64,000 nt of DNA from assembly GCF_015644665.1 (NCBI RefSeq), contig NZ_JADOBQ010000004.1, forward strand, positions 465,660 through 529,659. The letters are read 5' to 3'. How positions within the stretch are numbered: position 1 is the stretch's first letter; every line of letters starts with the position of its first letter. Shown here one piece after another: positions 1-8,798 of the stretch. The translations under genes were made by a program, and so were the position numbers. The notes under the pieces were generated by a model. It searched no databases. It was not told the DNA's origin and saw nothing but the letters and a program-made list of their open reading frames with translations. The DNA is from Roseobacter sp. MH60115 (GTDB taxonomy: Bacteria > Pseudomonadota > Alphaproteobacteria > Rhodobacterales > Rhodobacteraceae).

Positions 1-524
1 GGGTACTCCTGCTTGGTCGGCGCATAGGCATAGAAATGGCCAAAGCCGCCGCCGAAATAGGGCGCGGAACCCTGCAGCCAGAACAGCCAGTTCAGGCACT
101 CGGTGCGGGCTTTCAACGCGGTGGGCAGGAAGGCGTTGTCAAACTTCTCGGCCAGATACATGAGGATTGCCGCGCTCTCGAACACCCGCAGGCCGGTTGT
201 CGTGTCGAACATCGCAGGTATCTTGGAGTTCGGGTTGATCTCCACAAAACCACTGCTGAACTGGTCGCCATCGCCAATCCGGATCAGCCAGGCGTCATAT
301 TCCGCCTCCTGGATGCCAAGCGCCAAAAGCTCTTCGAGCATGATGGTGACTTTTTGACCGTTCGGCGTGGCCAAGGAGTATAGCTGCAGGGGGTGTTTGC
401 CGACCGGCAGCGCCTTGTCATGTGTCGCCCCGGCGATGGGGCGGTTGATGCTGGCAAAGGTGCCGCCGCTTTCCTGCTCCCATGTCCAAACCTTTGGGGG
501 GGTGTAGGTTTCCGTGTCGCTCAT
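1..524 (-). CDS. Glutathione S-transferase, YghU-like (partial, C-terminus beyond left edge)
   Basis: Only the first 174 residues are present, because the reading frame runs off the left edge with no stop. The start is the ATG whose complement lies at 522-524. The N-terminus carries the extended tail seen in YghU-type glutathione transferases (PPKVWTWEQESGGTFASINR), followed by a thioredoxin fold with LYSLATPNGQKVTI, NPNSKIPA and the ESAAILMYLAEK glutathione-site segment, then the start of the helical domain. YghU proteins are cytosolic disulfide-bond reductases acting on small glutathione adducts. No partner gene is visible; the next gene runs the other way after a 380-bp gap. The family call is secure, the exact substrate is unknown. 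Confidence 0.88.
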   Translation of the reverse strand, partial: MSDTETYTPPKVWTWEQESGGTFASINRPIAGATHDKALPVGKHPLQLYSLATPNGQKVTIMLEELLALGIQEAEYDAWLIRIGDGDQFSSGFVEINPNSKIPAMFDTTTGLRVFESAAILMYLAEKFDNAFLPTALKARTECLNWLFWLQGSAPYFGGGFGHFYAYAPTKQEY

Positions 525-905
525 GGGAGATGCCTCTTGATCAAAGTTATGTCGGACTGACGTATTGCGGATAATATCCAGCGCAAGGGCAGACGCCAGA
601 GTAAGCGGTCACATATCTTTGTGCCGTCTCTTCGGGTGTTGGTGTCGGGCGGCAGGACGACGTGTCAAGCCCGGATCGCGCATGCGGTGTTTTTTCCGGC
701 CTTCCGGTAAGAAGTTCTTGGACCCGGAGGAAACGGCAACGGGACTGCGAGACGTGCTACCCGCCCTCGTCGGGCTTGACCGGGATGCCCAAGGATGCAC
801 TCTCGGACCACTGTCGGCAGGCGGCCATATGGGCCATCACCTTGCCGATCTTGCATGCCCCCATCCAAGAGGACGACGGGGCCGATACCCAGTCAGGAGA
901 GCACC
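525..905. other. Intergenic region between GST and BKACE genes, no gene seen
   Basis: This 380-bp gap separates two divergent genes and must hold both promoters. Several short frames cross it but none has a ribosome-binding site or recognisable protein. A 10-bp inverted repeat is visible, with arms GTCAAGCCCG at 664-673 and CGGGCTTGAC at 771-780, about 97 bp apart. That is too far apart for a simple terminator and its meaning is unclear. An AGGAGA ribosome-binding site just before 906 belongs to the downstream gene. Confidence 0.5.
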
Positions 906-1832
906 GTGGCCCAAAGACGTCCCGTTATCATCACCTGTGCCATCACCGGCGCGATCCATACCCCCTCCATGTCGCCGCATTTACCCGCAACGTCCGAGGC
1001 GATTGTCGCCTCCGCCGTAGAGGCCGCCGAGGCCGGAGCGGCAATCCTGCATCTGCACGCGCGAGACGATGCCACCGGCAAGCCGGATCAGAGTGTCGCG
1101 GGTTTTGGTCGCATCGTGCCGCATATCGCTGCGCAAACGGATGCGGTGCTCAATCTCACCACCGGTGGCAGCCCGTACATGACGGTGGAGGAACGCTTGC
1201 AACCTGCGGCTCACTTCGCGCCGCAACTGGCGTCGCTCAACATGGGGTCGATGAACATGGGGCTCTTCCCGATGCTCAAACGTCACCCGCAAATGCCTGG
1301 GTGGGAAAATGATCACCTTGAAGGCTCGCGCGATCTGGTGTTTCGCAACAGCTACAAGGACATCGCCTACGTGCTGGAAACCTGTCGCGCAGGCGGCACG
1401 CGTTTTGAGTTTGAATGTTATGATACCGCCCACCTCTACAATCTTGCGCATTTTGCGGATCAGGGCGCGGTGGAGCCTCCGTTCTTCGTGCAAACTGTGT
1501 TTGGCCTGCTGGGCGGGATCGGTGCGCATGTGGATGACATCTCTCACATGCGGCGCACCGCCGTGCGGCTTTTCGGTGATGATCTGGTTTGGTCGGCGCT
1601 GGGCGCAGGCGCGCATCAGATGCGCGTGGCGGCCACCGTCGCCGCAGCAGGGGGCCATGTCCGTGTGGGTTTGGAGGATTCACTCTGGTCCGGACCCGGA
1701 GAGCTCGCCACCTCCAATGCGGAGCAGGTACGTGCAGCAATTCGATTTATCGAAGGGCTCGGGTGCCGCCCGGCGACCCCGGACGAGGCACGGGATATCC
1801 TCAAGCTGCGCCCCTCAACGGATCGGACTTGA
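906..1832 (+). CDS. Beta-keto acid cleavage enzyme (BKACE, formerly DUF849 / Kce family)
   Basis: This 308-residue protein belongs to the BKACE family, TIM-barrel enzymes that use zinc to condense a beta-keto acid with acetyl-CoA and release a CoA ester plus acetoacetate. Visible family features are the start strand IITCAITGAIHTPS and the metal-binding His-x-His (residues 49 and 51, ILHLHARDD), then FECYDTAHLYNL and the C-terminal VGLEDSLW. I chose GTG at 906 because AGGAGA precedes it and homologous sequence begins there; the frame stays open upstream to an ATG at 795 but that extension is not protein-like. Substrates vary across the family (3-keto-5-aminohexanoate, dehydrocarnitine, others) and no pathway neighbour pins it down here. 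Confidence 0.9.
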   Translation: MAQRRPVIITCAITGAIHTPSMSPHLPATSEAIVASAVEAAEAGAAILHLHARDDATGKPDQSVAGFGRIVPHIAAQTDAVLNLTTGGSPYMTVEERLQPAAHFAPQLASLNMGSMNMGLFPMLKRHPQMPGWENDHLEGSRDLVFRNSYKDIAYVLETCRAGGTRFEFECYDTAHLYNLAHFADQGAVEPPFFVQTVFGLLGGIGAHVDDISHMRRTAVRLFGDDLVWSALGAGAHQMRVAATVAAAGGHVRVGLEDSLWSGPGELATSNAEQVRAAIRFIEGLGCRPATPDEARDILKLRPSTDRT

Positions 1833-2246
1833 CGGAGCGCCAAAGGGATTGCCACCCGACAGTACGGAAAGATCGTTTAGAGGGCATGTGCATCATATGA
1901 AATGCCAGTACTTTTTAGCTCAAGGCGCGAGGCGTTTTGGAATATCTGATCCCAGATACCAACATCGACAGGATTGATTTTGTATTCTTCATGAAGGCTT
2001 TATCAAAGCTAGAAGTGCACGCCAGCACCATGTCTTTCGCCGGAGATGCTGGCACAAAGGTATCGGCTCCGTGTAGAACGCTAGATAGCTTTGAGCTTGA
2101 GGTCTTGCGTCTGACATGAACGGAAAACCGGACCTTCTTGTAGGATGTGGCCAATGTCCCAAATGAGCTGATTTCGTTGAAAAACTCTTTCTTGATGGAG
2201 GAACAAGGCCTCGGTTCAATCGGCTCAACGGGCGGGAGGATTAGCC
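1833..2246. other. Unassigned AT-richer stretch bordering IS debris
   Basis: This stretch is visibly less GC-rich than the flanking genes. Two short opposing frames cover it (about 1937-2119 plus, 1915-2271 minus), but neither has a convincing ribosome-binding site or family resemblance. From about 2140 onward the sequence looks like the left flank of the transposase remnant that follows. I see no intact gene here. Confidence 0.4.
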
Positions 2247-2480
2247 ATGATGGGACCAAGGCAGTAAGCACAGGCAGCGCTGTTTTACGAGTTCTCGTTG
2301 GGAGATCACGTTCCTAAGGATCACTTGCTGCGATCGATTGATCGTTTCGTTGATCTCAGCAGCGTTCGCGCGCATCTCGCGGATTTCTACAGTCATACGG
2401 GCCGGCCATCTATCGACCCTTAGCTGCTTATCCGCATGTTGCTTGTTGGATACTTTTTCGGCATCCGGTCGGCACGGCGG
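2247..2480 (+). pseudogene. Transposase N-terminal fragment (IS1182/IS5-like), inactivated
   Basis: Reading from ATG at 2247 gives the N-terminus of a common DDE transposase: MMGPRQ, then ALFYEFSLGDHVPKDHLLR, SIDRFVDLSSVRAHLADFY and HTGRPSIDP, then LLIRMLLVGYFFGIRSARRL. Two in-frame stops interrupt it, TAA after MMGPRQ and TAG after SIDP. The match ends abruptly at about 2480, so the catalytic part is gone. It abuts a second, oppositely oriented IS remnant, which suggests nested insertion followed by deletion. The family assignment (IS1182 versus other IS4/IS5-like groups) comes from memory of the motif pattern. Confidence 0.75.
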
Positions 2481-2493
2481 CTCTGTTCAGGTT

Positions 2494-2810
2494 TTAGTCT
2501 TCCCTCGACCGGTTAGCATATTCGTGTGGCGTCAGGCCAGCGAGGCTGGAGTGAGGCCGGGTGTAGTTGTCGTCTCTGCGCCATGCCGCGATTATGTGGC
2601 AGGCATGGCGCAGAGACGGGAACAGGTGTTCATTCAGGCATTCCTCGTGCATCCTTCCGGTTAAGCTTTCCTCGAAACCGTTCTGCATGGGGTTGCCGGG
2701 CGCGATATAGTGCCAGCCGACTTTGCGATCCTCTTGCCACTTGAGCATCGCGTTGCTGGTCAGCTCAGTCCCGTTGTCTGAGACCACTATGCAGGGATAG
2801 GGGGTCTTGC
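2494..2810 (-). pseudogene. IS3-family transposase (OrfB) C-terminal fragment
   Basis: On the minus strand this encodes the last third of an IS3-type integrase-core transposase. [20 protein letters not shown] contains the second catalytic Asp; then come [20 protein letters not shown] with the catalytic Glu region, and the usual end [16 protein letters not shown]. The first catalytic Asp and the whole N-terminal half are missing. The frame stays open upstream to 2901, but homology stops at about 2810. The stop is TAA (complement at 2494-2496). No terminal inverted repeats were found. It is a dead remnant. Confidence 0.8.
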
Positions 2811-3385
2811 CACCTTGGGAGACCCAAGGAAGAGAGAGATTATTAGGGTGCACTCTAGGGTGGTTCCCTCGTCTCTGGTCTTTATGGCGAAGCCAAATCA
2901 AAGCTTCACTGCTTGGGTCTGTTCAGGGCCTTCCAGATACTCTGGGTTCACCTGAATGTGGTGTTCATAGCTCATGGTCTCATCAGTATCTACTCGGCAG
3001 GCGCGCAGTCTTGCCAAAAGCCTTTCCGTTAAGGCGCGCCGTTTGGGTTGGAAAGTATCATTGATGGTCGCACCTGATGGCAAGACGTGGAACGATGTGC
3101 TGCGCGAGCGGAAAAGCTGATGCCGGGTGCTACAGAGCGCGAAGGAGGACGCTGACGACATTGAATTGGGTGAATGCCAGAAATCGGATGATTTAAGCTA
3201 GTCAGCCTGTGGGCTGCGCTCTTTACACTTACTCGCAAGCCAGACAACGAAAAGCGAGTGATCAAAATGCCCAAATACCTAGCAGCCTCAGCAACTAAAG
3301 CGCTAGCAATTCAGGGGAACACTCGGGGGAAAGAGTGCGCGCCTATGAGGTTTTTATTTAAAAATCAATGAGTTGATGCATATTT
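2811..3385. other. Unassigned region between IS debris and tRNA-Leu
   Basis: This stretch of roughly 575 bp has only short overlapping frames (for example 2898-3161 and 3029-3274 on the minus strand) that I cannot match to any family. Its base composition is again lower in GC than the core genes. The position, between transposase debris and a tRNA gene, suggests the worn remains of a mobile element. No integrase or attachment repeat was identified. Confidence 0.4.
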
Positions 3386-3471
3386 TGGTGCCCAGGAGAG
3401 GACTCGAACCTCCACGTCCATACGGACACTAGCACCTGAAGCTAGCGCGTCTACCATTCCGCCACCTGGGC
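3386..3471 (-). tRNA. tRNA-Leu (anticodon CAG)
   Basis: The complement reads as an 86-nt class II tRNA starting GCCCAGG and ending CCTGGGCACCA, so the 7-bp acceptor stem pairs perfectly and the CCA end is encoded. The anticodon arm is CTAGC-TTCAGGT-GCTAG, giving anticodon CAG for leucine codon CTG. A long variable arm and a T-arm with GGTTCGAGTCC are visible. It lies next to IS debris on its 3' side. Confidence 0.96.
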
Positions 3472-3692
3472 AGGTGTCGTGGAGCCTGCGTTTAAGCCTA
3501 TGGCGCGGGGGTGTCAAACGAAAATTAGCGATTGCTCCGCGTCAACCGCATCCAATCATCGGAGCGGTATTCACTGGCCGCGCATGCAACATCGGCCTAC
3601 GTCGGGATCGGCCACCATGCGCCGATTTGCGCCTTGTTTCGAAGGGTGCGCGGGGGTACATCCATCATAGACGGCGTTGAGAAAGGCTTACC

Positions 3693-4676
3693 ATGTCGAA
3701 ACTGGTCACGATCTACGGGGGGTCTGGCTTTGTCGGGCGTTACATCGCGCGACGGATGGCCAAGGCGGGCTGGCGTGTGCGCGTGGCCGTACGGCGACCG
3801 AACGAGGCGATCTTCGTCAAACCCTACGGTGTTGTGGGGCAAGTCGAGCCAGTGCTCTGCAACATCCGCGATGATGCATCGGTGCAGGCGGTCATGGCCG
3901 GCGCGGATGCCGTCGTGAACTGCGTGGGTATTCTTGCGGAGAGCGGCAAGAACCAATTTGACACTGTGCAGGCGGAAGGCGCTGAGCGTGTGGCGCGTAT
4001 CGCGGCAGCCCAAGGCGTTGCCCGGCTGGTGCACGTCTCGGCCATCGGAGCGGATGCCGATTCCGACAGTGACTATGCGCGAACGAAAGCCGAAGGAGAG
4101 GCGGGTGTTCTCGCGCATATGCCCGAGGCCGTTATCCTGCGGCCTTCCATTGTTTTCGGTGCGGAAGATCAGTTCTTTAACCGCTTTGCGTCGATGAGCC
4201 GTTTCGGCCCGGTCCTGCCTGTCGTCGGCGCGGAGACCAAGTTCCAGCCGGTCTATGTTGACGATGTCGCCAAGGCGGCGGAACTGGCGCTGACCGGTCA
4301 CGCGCCTGCTGGCATCTATGAGCTTGGTGGCCCGGATGTCGCAAGCTTCCGCGCGTTGATGCAGCAGATGCTGGAGGTCATTCACCGGCGCCGACTGGTG
4401 CTGAACATTCCGTTCTTTGTCGCGCGCATCATGGCGTTCGGGTTTGACATGTTGCAGACCGTGACGCTGGGGTTGTTCACCAATTCGATGATCACGCGGG
4501 ATCAGGTGCGCAACCTGGCAAATGACAATGTGGTCGGCGAAGACGTCAAGACCTTTGCCGATCTGGGAATATCGCCGATAGCGATGACCTCGGTTTTGCC
4601 GGATTACCTGTGGCGTTTCCGTCCGTCGGGTCAGTATGATGCGATCAAGGAGTCCGCGAAGAACCTGCGCACCTAA
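3693..4676 (+). CDS. NDUFA9-like NAD(P)-binding protein (atypical SDR)
   Basis: A 327-residue atypical short-chain dehydrogenase of the complex I NDUFA9 subfamily. The glycine-rich nucleotide site [19 protein letters not shown] lies at residues 9-27. [20 protein letters not shown] replaces the usual catalytic Tyr region, and [19 protein letters not shown] is typical of the family. In alphaproteobacteria such proteins are often annotated as complex I accessory factors; bacterial function is poorly known and no nuo genes are nearby. The ATG at 3693 follows a GAGAAAGG-type ribosome-binding site. It converges with uppP, the two stops overlapping by a few bases at 4673-4676. Confidence 0.88.
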   Translation: MSKLVTIYGGSGFVGRYIARRMAKAGWRVRVAVRRPNEAIFVKPYGVVGQVEPVLCNIRDDASVQAVMAGADAVVNCVGILAESGKNQFDTVQAEGAERVARIAAAQGVARLVHVSAIGADADSDSDYARTKAEGEAGVLAHMPEAVILRPSIVFGAEDQFFNRFASMSRFGPVLPVVGAETKFQPVYVDDVAKAAELALTGHAPAGIYELGGPDVASFRALMQQMLEVIHRRRLVLNIPFFVARIMAFGFDMLQTVTLGLFTNSMITRDQVRNLANDNVVGEDVKTFADLGISPIAMTSVLPDYLWRFRPSGQYDAIKESAKNLRT

Positions 4677-5476
4677 CTGTAGGCGTAGATCAGCAAAACG
4701 ATGCCAAGGATGACCCGGTAGATCACATATGGTGTGAAACTGACGCTGCGCAGCAACCGCATCATCAGGGCCAGCGCCAAAAGCGCCGAGACAAAGGCGA
4801 AGGCAGCCGCAATCAGACCATCGCGCGCAACCGCCCAATCAGCCTCCTGGATAACATCGACGCCGAGCAGCAGGCCTGAGGCCGCGATGGTCGGTATCGA
4901 CATCAGCATCGCCAGCTTGGCGGACCCTTCGCGATCGTAACCAAGTCTCCGGGCGGCAGTGATCGTGATGCCGGATCTGGATGTGCCGGGGATCAGGGCC
5001 AGCACCTGGGCCAAACCCATCGTTACCGCATCCTTGAGCCGCCAATCAGCCGCCGTACGATCATGTGTGCCGGTTTTGTCTGCCCAGTATAGGACCAGGC
5101 CGAATCCCAACATCGTCCAGCCGATCACTGCGACAGAGCGCAGCATCTCATCAAGCCCAGTGAGCTTGATCACCGCGCCAACAATGACGACCGGGATTGT
5201 TGCGACTACAAGACATAGCGAGAGGAACGCGCCTTGGGTATCGACACGTCCGCGGATCAGGCGCAGGCTCCCTTGCAGGGCAATCCTAACATCCGCCCAG
5301 AAATAGAGCACGACCGCGAAAAGCGTGCCAACATGCACGGCTACATCAATGGCCAGACCCTGATCCGGTCCGCCGGTGATCGCTGGCAGCAAGACCAGAT
5401 GCCCCGAAGAGCTGACCGGCAGGAATTCGGTCAGGCCCTGAATGGCGGCGACCAGGAAGAGATGGAAGAGCGTCAT
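4673..5476 (-). CDS. uppP: Undecaprenyl-diphosphate phosphatase
   Basis: A 267-residue, very hydrophobic inner-membrane protein of the UppP/BacA family, which removes a phosphate from undecaprenyl diphosphate to recycle the lipid carrier for peptidoglycan and polysaccharide synthesis. Both signature regions are present: [14 protein letters not shown] at residues 13-26 with the (E/Q)xxxE motif, and PGTSRSG at 163-169. Length and membrane-segment pattern match the family. The gene starts at the ATG with complement at 5474-5476 and shares a 220-bp divergent promoter region with gltD. Confidence 0.97.
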   Translation of the reverse strand: MTLFHLFLVAAIQGLTEFLPVSSSGHLVLLPAITGGPDQGLAIDVAVHVGTLFAVVLYFWADVRIALQGSLRLIRGRVDTQGAFLSLCLVVATIPVVIVGAVIKLTGLDEMLRSVAVIGWTMLGFGLVLYWADKTGTHDRTAADWRLKDAVTMGLAQVLALIPGTSRSGITITAARRLGYDREGSAKLAMLMSIPTIAASGLLLGVDVIQEADWAVARDGLIAAAFAFVSALLALALMMRLLRSVSFTPYVIYRVILGIVLLIYAYS

Positions 5477-5698
5477 GAACCAATCCGGGGCTGTCGGTCG
5501 TCACCTGTGGTATAAAGCGAGAGAATCAAATGGAAAGCACCAATAAAGGACCGAATCGGATCTAATTTTTTGCTCCGAGCGGCTAAATTTGTTGTGGCCG
5601 GCAAAAATAATCTAATATAGGTAAGCTGCACTGACTTTATTTCCCATTTGAGTTCGCGTATGCGTGCGAGTCCGGGAACTTGGTGGAGGAAGCGGGCG

Positions 5699-7132
5699 AT
5701 GGCTGAGCAACCTATGTTGAAATTCGTGACTGTTGAGCGGGACATGCCGGAAAAGCGTGCTGCTGACCTGCGTCGTGAAGACTTCAACGAGATTTATGCG
5801 GAGTACGCCGAAGCCAAGGCGCAGGAGCAGTCGAGCCGCTGCTCGCAGTGCGGTGTGCCCTACTGTCAGAGTCACTGCCCTTTGCACAACAACATCCCCG
5901 ACTGGCTGAAACTGACCGCCGAGGGCCGCTTGCAGGAAGCCTATGAGGTCAGCCAGGCGACAAACACCTTCCCGGAGATTTGTGGCCGGATTTGCCCGCA
6001 GGACCGGCTGTGCGAAGGCAACTGCGTGATCGAACAATCGGGCCACGGCACCGTGACCATCGGTGCGGTGGAGAAATACATCACCGACACGGCGTGGGAG
6101 CAGGGCTGGGTGCAGCCCATCGCGCCGCGGGCCGAACGCAGCGAGAGTGTGGGCATCATTGGTGCGGGCCCTGGCGGGCTGGCCGCGGCGGACGTGCTGC
6201 GCCGTGCGGGCGTGCAGGTGACCGTCTATGACCGCTATGACCGGGCGGGCGGGTTGCTGACCTATGGCATCCCGGGCTTCAAGCTGGAGAAAGACGTGGT
6301 CATGCGCCGGAACGATCAGCTGGCGCAGGGCGGCGTCACTTTCGAGCTCAACACCAATGTGGGCGAGGACATCAGCTTCGACGAGCTGCGCAGCCGCCAT
6401 GACGCGGTGGTCATTGCCACAGGTGTCTATAAATCAAGGGAAATCGAGGCGCCGGGCGTAGGCGCGACCGGCCTTGTACGGGCGATTGATTTCCTGACGG
6501 CCAGCAACCGCAAGAGCTTTGGCGACGCGGTGCCGGAGTTCGATTCCGGGGCGCTGAATGCCGAAGGCAAACGCGTTGTGGTCATCGGCGGCGGCGACAC
6601 CGCGATGGACTGTGTGCGCACCTCCGTCCGGCAGGGCGCGACGTCCGTCAAATGCCTCTATCGCCGTGACCGGGCGAATATGCCGGGTTCGCAGCGCGAG
6701 GTGCAGAATGCCGAGGAAGAAGGCGTGATCTTCGAATGGCTCTCCGCGCCCAAAGGTTTTGTGGGTGATCCGGTCACGGGCGTGATGGTGCAGAAAATGC
6801 GCCTTGGCGCGCCCGATGCGACGGGGCGGCAGGCCCCCGAGGTGATCGAGGGCGCGGATTACGTGGAAGACGCCGATCTGGTGATCATGGCGCTGGGCTT
6901 TGAGCCGGAGGCGCTGCCCACCCTTTGGGACCAGCCGGAGCTGCCGGTCACGCGCTGGGGTACGATCAAGGCGGCGTTCACGACGGGTGCCACGGACCTC
7001 GACGGTGTCTATGCGGTGGGCGACATCGTACGGGGCGCGAGCCTCGTCGTTTGGGCCATCCGCGACGGGCGCGACTGTGCCGAGGCGATCCTGAAACGGC
7101 TTGGCGATGCGTCGGTGATGGCCGCCGAATAA
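5699..7132 (+). CDS. gltD: Glutamate synthase (NADPH) small subunit
   Basis: A 477-residue FAD/NADPH subunit that passes electrons to the large subunit for converting glutamine plus 2-oxoglutarate to two glutamates. Two N-terminal cysteine groups for [4Fe-4S] clusters are present (C48, C51, C56, C60 and C95, C99, C105, C109). The FAD site GAGPGG lies at 155-160, and a second Rossmann motif VVIGGGDTAMDC follows. The start at 5699 is preceded by GGAGGA with good spacing; the frame remains open to 5648 but the extension is not conserved-looking. The large subunit gene lies 1.7 kb downstream on the same strand, separated by three other genes. Confidence 0.97.
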   Translation: MAEQPMLKFVTVERDMPEKRAADLRREDFNEIYAEYAEAKAQEQSSRCSQCGVPYCQSHCPLHNNIPDWLKLTAEGRLQEAYEVSQATNTFPEICGRICPQDRLCEGNCVIEQSGHGTVTIGAVEKYITDTAWEQGWVQPIAPRAERSESVGIIGAGPGGLAAADVLRRAGVQVTVYDRYDRAGGLLTYGIPGFKLEKDVVMRRNDQLAQGGVTFELNTNVGEDISFDELRSRHDAVVIATGVYKSREIEAPGVGATGLVRAIDFLTASNRKSFGDAVPEFDSGALNAEGKRVVVIGGGDTAMDCVRTSVRQGATSVKCLYRRDRANMPGSQREVQNAEEEGVIFEWLSAPKGFVGDPVTGVMVQKMRLGAPDATGRQAPEVIEGADYVEDADLVIMALGFEPEALPTLWDQPELPVTRWGTIKAAFTTGATDLDGVYAVGDIVRGASLVVWAIRDGRDCAEAILKRLGDASVMAAE

Positions 7133-7202
7133 CCCCATCTGTGCCCTGTCGGTATCGCGTCGGTGCGCAGCGTACGGTAAGACTATGTTAAGGACAGCAA
7201 CT

Positions 7203-7901
7203 ATGACCCAAGTGGATCAGCGAGCAGTTTGCACGGCGTCATCCTGTCTGGCGGTGTGGCTCGGCGTCGCGGCCCCCGTGGCCGTGGCCGATGAACCTGT
7301 GCGGGTCCCGGAGGGCTGCGCCGCAGTGGCAACGGTGCACAAGAACAGCTGCGTGACCACCACGATCCTGCAGTGTACCGACGGCAGCTGGCAGGCGCTC
7401 AGCTATCGGCGCGGCCAGTTGATGAGCACCGACCACTACGAGAAGGGCTGGGATTTCACCAAATGGGAGACGGAGGGCGCGGGCGCCATGGAGTTCTCTG
7501 CCGTGCCCGGCACCGGCTCCGCCATGGCGGTCGCAGACCTCGCCGCGACGGGATCCCATACCGCATCGGGCGATTTCGTGATGAACAGCAACATCATCAA
7601 GGACCAGGCGTATACGCTGTCGGGACAGACCAAGGCCACCGGTGAAACGGTCACGATCAGCGGCGAGATCCTTGACATCTATCTCGCGGAGCGAGCCTTC
7701 GCGCGGAAAGGGGCCGATCAGGTTCTGAATTTCTCCGCTGACATCTTCGTGTCGCGGGCGCGTGATCTGGTCGTCGAGGGGGACCTGGGCCGGGCTGTCA
7801 ACAATGGCACGCGCGAACAGTTCGATTTCACCCCCCAGGCGATCTACGGACCCGGAGAGCCGGGCTTTATGATGACAATGTCGGAGTTTGGCTGTGACTG
7901 A
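7203..7901 (+). CDS. Exported protein of unknown function
   Basis: About 232 residues with a probable signal sequence (hydrophobic stretch SSCLAVWLGVAAPVAVADE near residues 13-31), then a soluble region with three early cysteines (EGCAAV, KNSCVTT, LQCTD) and one near the C-terminus. I recognise no family. I chose ATG at 7203 because AAGGA precedes it; an in-frame ATG at 7185 is possible. It sits 70 bp after gltD and overlaps the next gene, so it is likely cotranscribed within the gltD-gltB locus. A periplasmic location is inferred only from the signal sequence. Confidence 0.7.
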   Translation: MTQVDQRAVCTASSCLAVWLGVAAPVAVADEPVRVPEGCAAVATVHKNSCVTTTILQCTDGSWQALSYRRGQLMSTDHYEKGWDFTKWETEGAGAMEFSAVPGTGSAMAVADLAATGSHTASGDFVMNSNIIKDQAYTLSGQTKATGETVTISGEILDIYLAERAFARKGADQVLNFSADIFVSRARDLVVEGDLGRAVNNGTREQFDFTPQAIYGPGEPGFMMTMSEFGCD

Positions 7902-8322
7902 AGCGGTAAAAACCTTGCAGGGGCGCTGCCTCTGCGGTGCGGTCACACTGACCGTGCAATCGGACAATCCACGCCTGCGCGCCTGTCATTGTGACATGTG
8001 CCGCCAGCATACCTCTGGCATGTTCATGTCCGTGGACACGCTGCCCGACACGCTGGAGGTGAGCGGCCCGGCGCAGAGCTTTGCCTCATCCGAGTGGGCC
8101 GAGCGCGGGTTCTGCGGCACCTGCGGCTCGACCCTGTGGTACGGCACGGTGCATGACGGCATGCGCCATCCGGCGGCAGGGCTGTTCGACGGCGCCGCGC
8201 TCGGCGAGATGACGCTGGAGTTTTTCGCGGATCAGTGCCCGCAGGGCTATGCGCTGACGGGTGATCACCAGAAGCTGAGCACCGAAGAAACCATCGCGAT
8301 GTTTACCGGGGATGACGCATGA
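7888..8322 (+). CDS. GFA-family protein (CENP-V/GFA fold), copy 1
   Basis: A 144-residue (or 142 if GTG 7894 is used) zinc-binding protein of the glutathione-dependent formaldehyde-activating family. It shows the full cysteine pattern: GRCLCGAV, CHCDMCR and FCGTCGSTLWY. Family members bind zinc; only a few are linked to formaldehyde-glutathione chemistry and most have unknown substrates. The start must be TTG 7888 or GTG 7894, because the frame overlaps the end of the preceding gene, and translational coupling is likely. The stop overlaps the ATG of a second GFA gene, so the pair probably arose by duplication, although sequence identity between the two is modest. Confidence 0.86.
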   Translation: MAVTEAVKTLQGRCLCGAVTLTVQSDNPRLRACHCDMCRQHTSGMFMSVDTLPDTLEVSGPAQSFASSEWAERGFCGTCGSTLWYGTVHDGMRHPAAGLFDGAALGEMTLEFFADQCPQGYALTGDHQKLSTEETIAMFTGDDA

Positions 8323-8798
8323 CGGACGCAGCGGCAAGAGACGCGCTGATCGCGCCGCACCGTCGCACGGGCCGGATGTCGGGCCGGTGCCTCTGTGGTG
8401 CCGTCAAGATCGAGATCGACGGCAATTACGTGGCCGCCATCGGCGCCTGCCATTGCGTCATGTGCCAGAGGTGGAACGGGATGCTCTTCGGCTCTTTCGT
8501 GGCCGACACCAAGGCGGTCACCGTCACCGGGCCGGTCCGGAGTTACGCGTCCTCGTCCTTTTCTGAGCGGGGCTTTTGCGAGACCTGCGGCAGTTCCGTC
8601 TGGCTGCGCTCCACCGATCCGGAGGAGCCGGAGATCGAGCTGTTCCCGGGGCTTTTCAAGGAGGCGGCGGATTTTGTGCTGCTGTCAGAAATCTATACCG
8701 ACCTGGCGCCGAATTACGCCTGTCTTGCGGGCGAGCACCGCCGCAAGACACGGGCCGAAGTGCAGGCGGACCACCCATTTGTTGAAGGAGACAACTGA
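8319..8798 (+). CDS. GFA-family protein (CENP-V/GFA fold), copy 2
   Basis: A 159-residue paralogue of the preceding gene with the same zinc-binding cysteines: GRCLCGAVKI, ACHCVMCQRW and FCETCGSSVWL. The ATG at 8319 overlaps the upstream stop by 4 bp (ATGA), and its own stop overlaps the gltB start at 8798, so it is tightly coupled in the same transcript as gltB. The function is unknown beyond the fold. Its position immediately before glutamate synthase suggests coexpression, not a proven role in nitrogen metabolism. Confidence 0.86.
   Translation: MTDAAARDALIAPHRRTGRMSGRCLCGAVKIEIDGNYVAAIGACHCVMCQRWNGMLFGSFVADTKAVTVTGPVRSYASSSFSERGFCETCGSSVWLRSTDPEEPEIELFPGLFKEAADFVLLSEIYTDLAPNYACLAGEHRRKTRAEVQADHPFVEGDN

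Noticed and set aside
664..780. Inverted repeat GTCAAGCCCG/CGGGCTTGAC as a terminator
   Set aside because: The arms are about 97 bp apart and no T-run follows either; likely coincidental.
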